A stretch of DNA of 64,000 nt from Carettochelys insculpta (Eukaryota > Chordata > Testudines > Carettochelyidae), in contig NC_134140.1 of assembly GCF_033958435.1 (NCBI RefSeq), positions 60,109,001 to 60,173,000 of the forward strand, in the 5' to 3' direction. Positions 12,034-23,102 of this stretch are shown here, piece by piece (positions within the stretch are counted from its first letter, which is position 1; the number at the start of each line of letters is the position of its first letter). Under the pieces are notes generated by a model. That model searched no databases and was not told the DNA's origin. It saw nothing but the letters and a program-made list of their open reading frames with translations. Position numbers and translations under genes: made by a program.

Positions 12034-12307
12034 GGCTTGGTCTACACAAGGCAGGGAAGTCAATTGCAGGTACACAATTCCAGCTATGGCAATTGTGGAG
12101 CTAGAATCGACTTACCTACAATCAACTTACCTGTCCATCCTCACTGAGGAAGTTTCTCACGTCAACCTCCCTTACTCCTCACGACAGCGAGGAGTACAGG
12201 GTTTGACGACTGACCCCCAATTTCGTGCATCCCTACCAGATGCGCAAAACTGAACCCCAGAAGATCAACCCTGAGCAGGTCAATCTTCTGGATAATGTAG
12301 ACATGTC
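12034..12307. mobile_element. MITE, GGCTTGGTCTACAC-type end, TSD TGA
   Basis: It begins GGCTTGGTCTACACAAGG and ends ATAATGTAGACATGTC, with perfect TGA duplications (12031-12033, 12308-12310). It is less palindromic than other members. Internal gatcaaccctgagcaggtcaatcttctgg forms a short hairpin that recurs in the elements at 13885 and 25171. Confidence 0.75.
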
Positions 12308-12628
12308 TGAGAACACTCTCTTATTTTTTTTATTACTTCCTACATAAGCAGTTTTCAATTCTTCCATCAAGCTGTTTACCACTTTTATTACTCGCCCCTT
12401 AACTTACAACTGGCCCTTGTTTACAACTAAAACAGACTATTTTAACATTATTTATAATTTTACACACATAAGACAACACATTTATGGAAACTCCTGAGAG
12501 ACTGTCGGAAATAATACAAAGTTTTTTTTATTTGCTGTTTTTAATAATGATAACATATAATTATACAGTATCTAAACCTGCAGTAAAGGCACACTTCAGA
12601 ATTATTGCTCAATTATTATTTTACTTAC

Positions 12629-12715
12629 ACTCTGGAACCAAAGGAGACAGAGAAGGCATGAAGATTTCTGAGCTGCACTACGATTACCACAAAACTTGAA
12701 CTACTTTGGTCATAT
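12629..12715 (-). CDS. WWC2: WWC2 exon L: C2 domain, strands 1-2
   Basis: The 87-nt exon encodes YDQSSSSFVVIVVQLRNLHA and FSVSFGSR, between split Arg and Val codons. The pattern FVVIVVQLRNLHAF matches the first C2 strands of WWC2, with hydrophobic substitutions only. Acceptor ttttaacag and donor gtaagt are clear. The C2 domain of WWC proteins is reported to bind phospholipids, helping membrane recruitment. Confidence 0.93.
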
Positions 12716-12800
12716 CTGTTAAAATAAGAAGACAGCATGAGGCAGTTTGCCACAAACTTCTAAATACGAATAGATGTTTCCCATTTGCTTATTACTTTAC
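12716..12800 (-). other. WWC2: 85-bp WWC2 intron inside the C2-coding region
   Basis: This is the whole intron between exons K and L. It runs from gtaaagtaat to cttattttaacag. It is the only intron in the window below 800 bp and is close to the lower limit for vertebrate splicing. It holds no repeat. Confidence 0.93.
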
Positions 12801-12881
12801 CTAAGCCCTATTTGCACCTGGGCAGCCTCTAGAATCGTTGCATCGTCTTCACTATACACAGCATCTTCCGTTTCATTTGGT
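12801..12881 (-). CDS. WWC2: WWC2 exon K: linker into C2 domain
   Basis: The 81-nt exon encodes PNETEDAVYSEDDATILEAA and QVQIGL, flanked by split Gln and Arg codons. The final AQVQIGLR strand opens the C2 beta-sandwich. It is separated from exon L by only 85 bp of intron. The phase is 2 at both ends, so its loss would be frame-neutral but would remove the first C2 strand. The acceptor is ctcatctag and the donor gtaaag. Confidence 0.93.
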
Positions 12882-13339
12882 CTAGATGAGATAAGAAATA
12901 ATTGGAAGCAAGGTTAAGAAAATCAGTTAACTTTAAATAATCATAGAGGAATTAAAAAAACCCATAAGCCTTCCATCAGACAGGTGACATAGAATATATA
13001 GCACAATTGAGAATTTCATTGTTTGTACTACAATAGCATTCCTAAGTCTTAAGATGAGCCACTTCTGAGTCTGACTTAGGAAAGGTGCCAGGCCAGCTGT
13101 TTAAAGTAGTCAGAACTAACAGGTATGAATGCAAGAATGGTGACAGATATGCACAGACATATTGAGAGATACAGAGAAATAACCTTTTGGGAACTAAAGA
13201 GATTACTCTATCATTAAAAAGAATTTCAGAGAGGGAGAACATGAGAGAAAACAAGTCAGAATATTACAAATTGATTTCCAGCTATTGCTAACATAGTGGC
13301 TGTTTGAGGAAGGACACGGTATTAATGAGAGTCATTGAT

Positions 13340-13400
13340 TTTAAGGCCAGGAGCGGCCATTGTGACTATCTAATCTAACCTTCTGGATAACACAGTCCAA
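13340..13400 (-). mobile_element. CR1 3' remnant
   Basis: The phrase aggagcggccattgtgacta tctaatctaaccttctgg resembles the 3' end of an old CR1 ('ggaccattgtgatcatctagtctgacctcc'). Orientation is uncertain. Confidence 0.45.
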
Positions 13401-13884
13401 ATGCGAAGAACAACGTACACATTCAATACAATGTCAAGACAGTATGCCATGATTATTTTGGGATTGGCACACCACTCTATGCTCTCTTCTCACAGATGCC
13501 TAGTCACTTCTTAATTGCTTGCACGAAAGGAGAAGCACCTCTTTCTCTCTCTGTTTTGTTGCTGGAACAAAGAAAGTGTTTCTCCTCTTTCCTTCCTCTG
13601 TCCCCTTGCGAATGGTAGACATGAAGGAGATTTCTTCCTGCTTCCACCTGCTTCTCCATTGTTAGCTTTCTGGAGGGTTAGGAAAGATCTCTATAGATCC
13701 TGCTTATTCACATTCTGCTTGCTATAACTCTGACAAGCAGCACAAGATACGCTCTTGTGATGAAGATGGACTGAGACAAAACACACACATGCAGCAGCAT
13801 GAATGACTGGACTCGAATTTAGTCACAAGCTGAGCATTATCTGTGTGAATCTAATTCCTCCCAAACCTTGCATGAGAGGGACCC

Positions 13885-14169
13885 GGACTAGGTCTATACT
13901 ACCATGGAAGATCAACCCGGTCAGGGTTGATCTTCTGGAATTTTGTTTCATTTATGTGTGAAATGGCTCTTTCCAGGGTCAACATCAACCATGGAACTCC
14001 TCATGCATGGTGAGAATTAAGGAAGGTCAACCGGAGAAACGCTCCCATCGACTTTCTTCCACATAGACAGACATTGAAGTCGACTGCTGATAAGTTGATT
14101 TTAGCTATGCAAAAAGCAGAGCTAAAATTGCATATTGGTGGTCGACTTCTGTCTAGTATAAACATAGCC
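13885..14169. mobile_element. Diverged MITE of the GTCTACAC group
   Basis: The left end GGACTAGGTCTATACTACC and the right end GTCTAGTATAAACATAGCC are inverted partners. The hairpin gaagatcaacccggtcagg / gttgatcttct sits near the left end. Target duplication is not preserved. Confidence 0.65.
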
Positions 14170-14969
14170 CAAGAAAGGAGCGATAAGGCCTGATGCAGAA
14201 TATGCTTAGGTTACGCCTTAGAGTTCAGGTTGACGTACAGACTCACAGCTTAAGGGCAGGACTGAGTGGTGTGAATACTCATCAGATGTTCTGGCAAGAT
14301 CTGATTTCAGAATGGTAGAAATCTTGAAAGATCGTCTAAGGCTAGGGTTCATTTGAAATGTTTTATCTGGTCTTTTGACTCTGAGATAGTTTCAATCTAC
14401 TAAAAGTTTTATCAGAACTTAATGATTCTTCCTCTCACTCCCTCTACACTGTAATGCACCTTCATTTGCCCAGAAAAGGGAGCTATTGTTGCTGCTGGTG
14501 AAACACTTGAAAGTAAGCATCTCATTAAATCCCCACCCACACCCTGCTGCCTTGACCACTTAATATGAGGAACACATAAAAGTTGAGGTGAAAACTGAAA
14601 ACCCTATAGACTCCCCATAGTCTGTGTGTGTTTGTAATATTCTTCAAATTCTATTATCTGTTTTAAAGTTGATTTATTGTTCTAAAGAACCTCTAGCTCA
14701 TGTTACATTTCTGCATATGATATACTTATAGCAAGAGAAACGGGAGTAGAAAACACTATATCAGAGTATGTAGCCAAATTAAAGGGCCTAAAACGATTTT
14801 AATTTAAAATCATAGCTACTGTAGTACTGGTAGTCCACTATAATGTGCATGTTTTCTCATATTTAAAAAGTAAATATTTTGTCAATATCCCTTTCTTTCT
14901 AAATTAAGCAGCAAATGGGTGGATGGATGTGTGCTACTTTCAGTCAAAAAGTCAGTTTCTTAAACTTAC
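14170..14969. other. WWC2 intron J-K, unique part
   Basis: No gene or repeat recognised. Confidence 0.5.
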
Positions 14970-15093
14970 TGTTTTATAGAAGCTTCATATACCCCACTGT
15001 CTCCACCCACAGACTCATCTGACACTGCAGCAGATACACAAGTTGCTTTCTCCTCAAGCAGCTGAGTTACTGCTCTTCTTGGTAAGTCCACAT
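14970..15093 (-). CDS. WWC2: WWC2 exon J: conserved VSDESV/DSGVYE block
   Basis: The 124-nt exon completes Asp and then encodes VDLPRRAVTQLLEEKATCVS, AAVSDESVGGDSGVYEASIK and two bases of Gln. The VSDESVxGDSGVYEA block is a hallmark of WWC proteins just ahead of the C2 domain. Gly replaces the Ala I recall in human at the variable position. The acceptor lies in cccttgcttag and the donor is gtaagt. The first third is much less conserved than the rest. Confidence 0.94.
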
Positions 15094-15468
15094 CTAAGCA
15101 AGGGAGGAAGAATCAAAATTAGTGCTAGACAATCATCAGCAAGGTAACTGCACAGCTTCAAACACTGAGAAGCTGAAAGTGATGAACCTTAGCTTAATTT
15201 CATGGAGTAATTCTATTCCACCCCACTGAACAGGTACAGGATGTATTACGACTATCATATAGCCTAGTTAGGGATTTACATGTCTAAACTGATGAGCATG
15301 AAAATGTATGACTATTATTTCCTACCCAAACAAGGCTTCTCTCACCCTTATTAGTTTTTAACTTGAGCTTTGAACCTATATTTCAAGCTTTAAATTCTCA
15401 CTGTTACAAAATTCCAGCAACACATAAAAACAGGGCTGACGACTATGCTTTATTAAAAATACAGAAGC

Positions 15469-15676
15469 AGCGGGGAGGGATAGCTCAGTGGTTTGAGCAT
15501 TGGCCTGCTAAACCCAGGGTTGTGAGTACAATCCTTGAGGAGGCCATTTAGGAATTGGGGCAAACAGATGTCAGGGATGGTGCTTGGTCCTGCCAAGAGG
15601 GCAGGGGACTTAGATTAGATGACCTCCTAAGGTCACTTCCTGTTCTAGGAGACATGTACCTCCAATTTAGTTCTTT
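15469..15676 (+). mobile_element. Cry-type (turtle) tRNA-derived SINE
   Basis: The head ggggagggatagctcagtgg carries an RNA polymerase III box A. About 45 bp on, gggttgtgagtacaatcc is box B. The body ends in a CR1-like tail (ttagattagatgacctcct). Near-identical direct repeats ttaaaaatacagaagc (15453-15468) and taaaaaacagaagc (15677-15690) flank it as target duplications. tRNA-headed, CR1-tailed SINEs of this form are diagnostic of cryptodiran turtles and are thought to be mobilised by CR1 reverse transcriptase. It is not a functional tRNA gene. Confidence 0.87.
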
Positions 15677-15690
15677 TAAAAAACAGAAGC

Positions 15691-16689
15691 TTCAGGATTT
15701 GCCCTGGCAATCTCTGATTTGGTGTAGCAAAGGAATGCCTAATATCATCATTAGCTTAATACACAAGAGAACTTTTATCATCAGCTACTACTTAATTTTA
15801 AACTCCAGATCATATTTATATGCTAGTGTGCTGCAGCAAACACACAGCATTCATTAAAAGGATCATTTTGCCATGTAATAAACCACAGGCCTACCGAGGC
15901 TTTTTTTGTTAATCTGTGAATGATATTGTTATGTGTTACACACCCACCCTGAGTCATGACTTTACATCTTGTTAAAGAGGTTAAAATGTTAAGGCTTCAG
16001 ATTAGAGGACTGATTGCTACATTTCTGCCTTTTCCATGGCAGAAGGGATGCTTTTTCCTTGATGATGAAGTGCTTCCCCCTTCACTCATGTGAGAGGTGA
16101 AGGTGATGACAAGATTACTTGATTATCCCTAGAAATAACCACGGCAGCCTGAGATTGACTTTGACAATGAACGAGACCGAATGTGCAAGAAATTCATGGT
16201 TATTCCAAGTTGGTCAGTGCCAGCAGGGGCCTGTCCAGGACAGTAAATACATACTATTTCTACATATTTCTCCTGTACAGAAGAGCTTAGAAGAGGCCAG
16301 TAGAGTCACTTTGTCTGAAGAGACATTTTGTATTGTGAGAGGTAGCACTCGCAGCACCCTCTATAGTTGCCTTCTCTGCTTTCTATCACACAACTTTTTT
16401 TCAATTGCTTACTATGCTTTGCCAAACTTTAACCATATAGGCTGAAATTTTCCATGTAAGAGATCTACCTCAAACTGAGTATTTTGGAAAATTCCAGCTA
16501 AAACAGTATAGCCCTTTCCAAGGCTGAAATTAAGGAAAAATAAGTTTTGCCCACATTTAAAAAAATCTTGTAATTATTTCATTGAGGAGCTCTAACACTC
16601 TGATTCTTTGGAGCACAGACTTGAATCTGATATGTGTCTTGGGGGAGGTGTCCTGGTGTCAGGGATTGTGATTCAGAAGGGAGGATTTT
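15691..16689. other. WWC2 intron I-J, unique part
   Basis: Nothing recognised. The short frame around 16119-16445 has no family resemblance. Confidence 0.5.
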
Positions 16690-16925
16690 ATGATTAAGGC
16701 CTGGGACTCAACATCTGACTTGTGCTCCTAGCTCTGCCACACACTCATTGGATGAATTTAGGCAAGTCACACACGACCCAATTTTTAGAAATGCTGAGAA
16801 TCCATTACTATCACTGACTTTAAAACAAGCAGCAGGGGCTCAGCACTTTTGAGAATTAGGCTCTCTAATCTCTGTGACTCAGTTCCTCACTGGCAAAACA
16901 GACACAGTATTAGACAAGACAAATT
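16690..16925 (+). repeat. MIR-like SINE
   Basis: The phrases tcctagctctgccacacac, atttaggcaagtcacac and ctgtgactcagttcctcac follow each other in the order of the MIR consensus (tRNA-related head, core, LINE-like tail). Diverged and ancient. Confidence 0.65.
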
Positions 16926-17355
16926 CATTACTTCTGCAACAAGGAGTACTGTACGATAAGTGAGAAAATAAACATGCAGGAACAGCACAACACACACCTC
17001 AACAATTGCAACAAAGTTGTCATCTTAGACTTGACAGTGACTGGTCACATATGTGTGACCAGGATTTTTAAAATGTTGCAGCTGTCACTTGGGTGGGATT
17101 AGGTATCTCACCGACAGGAGAATTATGAATGTATATTATTATAGAAAACTGTCAACAAATGAAAGCCATTCTTACATGCAACAAATCTATACAAGTGTTT
17201 CTTTTCTGCATAGCCTGAATGAAGAAATATCCTTCCAACATTAAAAACAATTTTTATACTTAATTTGACTTAATCCTTCACTCACTGGCATCCTTAGCTG
17301 TACCGCCTCTGAACAACTTCTTTTCTTTTTTTTTTCCTGATTTGAGAATAAATAT

Positions 17356-18816
17356 AGAATGATAGAATGCTAGGATTGGAAGGGACCTTGAGATGTCATC
17401 AAGTCGAGCCCCCTGCCCTCATGGCAGGACCAAGTACTGTCTAGACCATCCCTGATAGACATTTATCTAACCTGTTGTTAAGTATCTCCAGAGATGGAGA
17501 TTCCACAACCTCCCTAGGCAATTTATTCCAGTGTTTGACCACCCTGACAGTAGGAACTTTTCCCTAATGTCCAACCCAAACTTCCCTTGCTGCAGTTTAA
17601 GCCCATTGCTTCTTGTTCTAACCTCAGAGGCCAAGAAGAACAAGTTTTCTCCCTCCTCCTTATGATCCCCTTTTAGATACCTGAAAATCGCTATCATGTT
17701 CCCCCTCAATCTTCTTTTCTCCAAACTAAACAAGCCCAATTCTTTCAGCCTTCCTTCACAGGTCACGTTCTCTAGTCCTTTGATCATTCTTGTTGCTCTT
17801 TTCTGGACCCTTTCCAATTTCTCCACATCTTTCTCGAAATGTGGTGCCCAGAACTGGACACAATACTCCAATTGAGGACTAACCTGCGCAGAGTAGAGCA
17901 GGAGAATGACTTCTTGTGTCTTGCTCACAACACACCTGTTAATGCATCCCAGAATCATGTTTGCTTTGTTTGCAACAGCATCACACTGTTGACTCATATT
18001 TAGCTTGTGGTCCACTATAACCCCTAGATCCCTTTCTGCCATACTCCCTCCTAGGCAGTCACTTCCCATTCTGTAGGTGTGAAACTGATTGTTCCTAAGT
18101 GGAGCATTTTGCATTTGTCCTTATTAAACTTCATCCTGTTTACCTCAGACCATTTCTCCAATTTGTCCAGATCATTTTGAATTTTGACCCTATCCTCCAA
18201 AGCAGTTGCAACCTCTCCCAGCTTGGTATCATCTGCAAACTTCATAAGCGTACTTTCTATGCCAATATCTAAACTGCTGATGAAGATATTGAAGAGAACC
18301 GTTCACAAAACAGACCCCTGCGGAACCCCACTCATTATACCTTTCCAGCAGGATTGAGAAATGTTAATAACTATTCTCTGAGTATGGTTATACAGCCAGT
18401 TTTGCACCCACCTTATAGTAGTCCCATCTAAGTTGCATTTGCCTAGTTTACTGGTGAGAATATTATGCGAGACCATATCAAATGCCTTAGTAAAATCTAA
18501 GTAAACCACATCCACTGCTTCTCCCTTATCCACAAGGCTCGTTATCCTATCAAAGAAAGCTATCAGATTTGTTTGACGTGATTTGTTCTTTACAAATCCA
18601 TGCTGGCTTTTCCCTATCACCTTACCACCTTCCAAGCATTTGCAGATGATTTCTTTAATTACTTGTTCCATTATCTTTTCTGGCACAGTCGTTAAACTGA
18701 CTGGTTAGTAGTTTCTTGCATTGTTTTTATTCCCCTTTTTATCGGTGGGCACTATATTTGCCTTTTTCCAGTCTTCTGGAATCTCTCCTGTCTCTCATGA
18801 TCTTCCAAAGATGATA
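17356..18816 (-). mobile_element. CR1 LINE, 3' portion with broken reverse transcriptase
   Basis: The plus-strand left end (gatagaatgctaggattgga agggaccttgag) is the reverse of the CR1 3' terminus. Minus-strand frames at 18303-18686 ([15 protein letters not shown] and SGVPQGSVL) and 18051-18245 (FADDTKLGE) are CR1 reverse transcriptase palm motifs. The frame at 17467-18114 ([20 protein letters not shown]) is the C-terminal region. The frames do not join, so frameshifts and stops have inactivated it. It is sense to WWC2 and lacks the endonuclease part. Confidence 0.92.
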
Positions 18817-18829
18817 GCTAAAATAAGAA

Positions 18830-19345
18830 TGACCACACTGGGTCAGAACAAAGGTCCATCTAGCCATATATTGTGTCTTCTGACAGTGGCCAGGTGCACC
18901 AGAGGGAATGAACAGAACAAATAATTATCAAGTGATCCATACCCTGTCACACATCCCCAACTTATGACATATAGAGGCTAATACCCATTGATGGACTTAT
19001 CCTCTGTGAATTTGTTTAGCTCTTTTTTGAATCCTGTTAAAATGGCCTTCACAACATCCTCTGGCAATGAGTTCCGCAGGTTGACTGTGCATTATTTGCA
19101 GAAATATTTCCTTTTGCTGGTTTTAAACCTGCTACCTATTGATTTCATGTGGTGACCCCTAGTTCTCGTGTTATTGGAAAGAGTAAATAACTCTTCACTT
19201 TCTCCAAAGCAGTCATTATTTTTAGTGACTGCCATCATATTACTCCCCACCCCTTAGTTGTCTCTTTCTGGGGGTGAAAAGTCTCAGTCTTTTTACTTTC
19301 CTCTCATAGATAGCCATTCCATATCCCAATCACTCTTTTTGTCCT
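18830..19345 (-). mobile_element. Second CR1 subfamily fragment (3' UTR region)
   Basis: The phrases accacactgggtcagaaca aaggtccatc, ctgacagtggccaggtgcac and agttccgcaggttgactgtg follow the order of a widespread turtle/bird CR1 3' region, read in reverse. It abuts the previous CR1, suggesting insertion next to or into it. Confidence 0.75.
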
Positions 19346-19557
19346 TTTCCAATTCCAATAAATATTTTTGATGAAACAACTACATCTACATTTAGTATTT
19401 AAGATATGGATATACCATGGATTTACATAGAGGCAATAAGATGTTCTGTCTTATCTATCCATTTCTTAGTGATTCCCAACATTCTGGTCACTCTTTTTGA
19501 CTGCCAGTGCACATTGAGTGGATGTTTTTAGAGTACCCTACAGAACGACTCCAAGAT

Positions 19558-19579
19558 CTCTCTCTCTCTCTCTCTCTCT
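19558..19579. repeat. (TC)n microsatellite
   Basis: About 22 bp of uninterrupted TC dinucleotides in intron I-J. Confidence 0.95.
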
Positions 19580-20825
19580 GGTGGTTTATAACTAAATTTG
19601 TCCTCATCATTTTCTATGTATAGTCCGCAAGGGAGACTGCAGCATTCTTCTGTGCTTCTAACTGCAAAGTTGCCACCACTCCTAGCACTTTACAAACTAC
19701 AAGCAGCAGAGAAAGACTTATTCTGCCATTACTTTCTGGCAGATTATCCCACCCACCACCTTTAGTGGGATTACAGCAAAGAAAAAGGAGGGATAGATAT
19801 GGTAGGGCATGAAAGATTTGGCCACTGCCCAACTGCTACTCAGGATTCCTACCTTTTGACCTGCTAGTTATTGAAAACTGATGTATTCATATCGAAGTCA
19901 CTTACAGTTCCACCGGACGCTAATTCAACCTTCCTTTGCCTTTTAGGTATGGTACATATTCCATGCTACTTCTCACAAGTGTTTGAAACTAAATAGTAGA
20001 GGATCACGCATGACATAGACTTTCAAATCAGTCCACTGGAGCCATCTTGTGACAAGGATTATTGTTCTACCAGATGCAGCTCTCACCACCAGCACATCAC
20101 ACACAGCACTATTGTTTCAGACTCTGGAGTCATCATACTAACCAGATTTCAAAATCTGCTGTTTTTTGAAAAATGGGACGTACATGAGATCTCCTAAATC
20201 ACAAGTAGGCAGTAAAAGGAGCAACAGAAAAAAAAAAACAAAGTTGAACAGCAACTTAACATCTTGGCCAGCAGATGGCAGGGCAGTACACAAAAGATAA
20301 TGCCCACTCCACCCTCAAATCAGGATTCGAACATGTTGCTGCACTTAAAAGTTAAACAAGCAGAGTTCTTCACACAGAACTGCAAAGAAACATATTAGTA
20401 TAGGAGTCCCCAAAGAGACAAAACAGGGTTTACTGGATCCCAACTATCAATTAGCTTAGTAGGGCACCTGCACACTAATCACCCTTATGTTTTTCTACTT
20501 TTTTAATACTTCTTTGAAAAATTTTCAAAGTAAAGACATTTTTGTGGGTCTAAAAAACCACAAGACACAATCACTGGTGTCTTGCAAAGAAGAGTATAGA
20601 TCCTGGTGCTTGTAAAAAATCCTCCAAGTGCATGAGTACAGGTATCTGGATAGCTTCAGCTTGGACATTTTTCCAAATATATTTGTACAGCTGGGTTTGT
20701 TAAGCACAAAATATTGAATGTTTTCAGGTTCAATTACCTGAAATGGAATTGTGCTGCCGATTTCAAGGGGATAAGAGTTTAGCCAATTCTGAAATACTAT
20801 TTTGAAAAAACAATAAATTATATTA

Positions 20826-20940
20826 AAACCAATGAGCAGCCCTGTGGCACCTGAGACACAAACACATTTATTAGGTCATTAATTTTTTTGGGTAAAACCC
20901 ACTCCATCAGACTAATACGGTTACCACTCTGATTTTTTAC
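20826..20940. repeat. Dispersed repeat fragment (cardinal phrase 'gtggcacctgagacac')
   Basis: The string gagcagccctgtggcacctg with tttattaggtcatta and acccactccatcagac resembles an interspersed repeat common in sauropsid genomes whose class I cannot name with certainty. A related snippet (gtagcactttaaagact) occurs at 21127. Confidence 0.4.
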
Positions 20941-21306
20941 CATGCAAATAAATTATATTGTAAGGTAACACAGAAGACAGTAGACTACCTATAAAAGACC
21001 TCATACCGCAAGGTTCATTGGATTGATATCAATGCAAATTGCAGGCTCCACACTTTGTAAGTCAGAACCCTAAGTCAAAAAAATTACATGTTGTTCTTAG
21101 TACCTAGTAAAACAAAAAAGCAGTCATGTAGCACTTTAAAGACTTTCTGCCCCACTTAGTAGCTACTGATCTACACTTGTGGGCAGTACAACAGCCCCAA
21201 TCAATTTATGGTCATATTAGAGGCAAACCTCTATTTGAAAGTTCGGACCCTAGTCAATAAATTTTACCCATTACACAGACGTGTGAAATTACAACTACTT
21301 CTTTAC

Positions 21307-21929
21307 CTGCATTTCCTTCACGTAAAGTTGACAAAGGCTGCCCAACACTTCCATTGAGATCTCTGTCATCTGTAAGAGCCTGTGATGTTCCACTGGCTTC
21401 AGAGTCCAATGACATTTGGTTCTCACAGAGACTAATGCCTGCAAAATCACCAGGCAATTCACAGTCTTCAAAGTCTGTTATGAGGTGGTGCAGGGGGGAA
21501 TCTTGGGCAGACACCAAAAATGCACCTTCCAAAACCAAAGGAGACCCTGGAGGGGACAAGGAAGAAAGGGAGGATCTTGAAGACAGTGACGTCACAGATT
21601 TGGGAGGCTCAGTCAATTTTGGAGCATGGCTTGCTGCTGAAGATCCAGAAGAGTCATTGTAACTCAGCCTCCCGTGGGAACTGACCACCTCATTCTCATG
21701 AATAGTAGTGATCGGCCCAGAAGGAATGTAACCACTCTTTTCTTGCAGTATGAAGTCAAGTTTATACTGATAGTCCAAGTCTGTTATTTGATCGCCTTGG
21801 TTATAATACAGATCCGTGGAGCTGAGGGAGTTCAGTGACCCCCTGCTGGATGTGTTCAGGGACCCCCGACTGGATGCCAAGGATCCCAGGCTGCTCCCTG
21901 AAGACACAGATAACGTGCTGGCAGAAAGA
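21307..21929 (-). CDS. WWC2: WWC2 exon I: serine-rich central region
   Basis: This is the largest exon, with 207 complete codons. It starts SLSASTLSVSSGSSLGSLAS and contains a repeated SSRGSLN motif, then DYQYKLDFILQEKSGYIPSG and PITTIHENEVV, then a proline-directed cluster (SSLSSLSPPGSPLVLEG) and an acidic patch (ITDFEDCELPGDFAGISL). In KIBRA the equivalent Ser/Pro cluster is reported to be phosphorylated by mitotic kinases; transfer of that role to this protein is inference. It begins by completing a Ser codon and ends one base into an Asp codon at donor gtaaag. Most of it is predicted to be disordered. Confidence 0.96.
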
Positions 21930-22561
21930 CTACAAAGAAAGGACAAACAACCCGATATGTCATTAATCTACTATAGACATGAGCACCAGTATGCATGAGT
22001 AAAAGATGAGGTGTGACAGGGGCGCATTTAGGGATCACAAAGAGGAAGCTATGCCTATAACAGTGACATGAGGTATTTAAAGGATCACTTGTCAGGGCAG
22101 TGAAGGTGTCTTTACATCCTCTGTTTGGTAGGTGGCCCTCTGTCCTGATTATAACATTACATTATTGCTAATTTTATAAAGTCAGACTTAAAAATAATGA
22201 ATTGCAGGGCAAAAAAGTTGTTATGCTTGTTTTTCATCTGAAAAACATTCTATTTTTGGAGAAAATAAATTAACCGAAAAGAAAAGAATCAGAACAAACT
22301 GTTTAACCCTAACATTTATGATGATGAGCATACACTGAGGCTCTGTAGGTAATAAGAGCTGAAGTTTATGCAGTCAAGAGTACAGATACATTATATTCAA
22401 AACAAATCAAACCATCAAGACTTTTCATTAGGAACCAGTGTGTTCTGGAGACAGCTCATGTACCAAAGATGGCTGCTGTCCATTTTTTTCAACTAAGTAA
22501 GAAGATGATTTCCTCTCTGCTTGGTTATAAACCATGCAAAAAATTCACTCTTGTACACTTA

Positions 22562-22814
22562 GGCTATGTCTACACTTGCCCTGTACTTTGAAAGGGGCAT
22601 AGAAATCAGGCTGATGGGAGATTACTAATGAAATGCTGCGATGAACATGCTAACAGGCTAATTCTCCCCTGCAGCAACTTTGAAGTGCTGGCATGATGTG
22701 TAGCTGCGGGCACTTTGAAGTGCCTTTACTCCCCAAAATGCCCTGACACTTCAAAATCCCATCAGCCTGATTACCATGCCCTCTTCGAAGTATAGGGCAA
22801 GTGTAGACATAGTC
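22562..22814. mobile_element. MITE, GGCTATGTCTACACTTGCCC end, TSD TTA
   Basis: The inverted ends GGCTATGTCTACACTTGCCC and GGGCAAGTGTAGACATAGTC are flanked by perfect TTA (22559-22561, 22815-22817). Internal ATCAGGCTGATGGGAGATTA and its complement give strong self-pairing. The same subfamily is at 42681-43013. Confidence 0.85.
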
Positions 22815-23012
22815 TTAGTGAAGTTACATCGGTACAGTAGATTTGTACAGAGTCTGAATGCTGTGTATCTTGGCACACTTATCAAAAAAAACTTGTTTTG
22901 GTCTCCAGCTAGCAGAAGATCTAAGAATGAAGCTCAGATATATTCAGTTCAGCTGAAAAACACAGTTCTTGATTTTTTTCTTATTAAAATGTAATGTAAA
23001 ATGCAGCCTTAC

Positions 23013-23102
23013 CTTTTAAGCTGTGAATGCAAGTAAGTAGTTAACTTTGTGGTTTCTTCAAGTTTGTGGACCAACTCTTTTCTTCTCTCTTCCAATTTCA
23101 AC
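23013..23102 (-). CDS. WWC2: WWC2 exon H: end of second coiled coil
   Basis: The 90-nt exon completes an Arg codon, then encodes LKLEERRKELVHKLEETTKL and TTYLHSQLK, and ends with two bases of a Ser codon. This is the highly conserved tail of the second coiled coil in WWC family proteins. It has a pyrimidine-rich acceptor (ctttttccag) and the donor gtaagg. It is frame-neutral in length, like exon G. Confidence 0.95.

Noticed and set aside
15471..15545. tRNA-like sequence with box A and box B
   Set aside because: It is the head of a SINE with a CR1-type tail and target duplications, and the cloverleaf is degenerate; not a functional tRNA gene.
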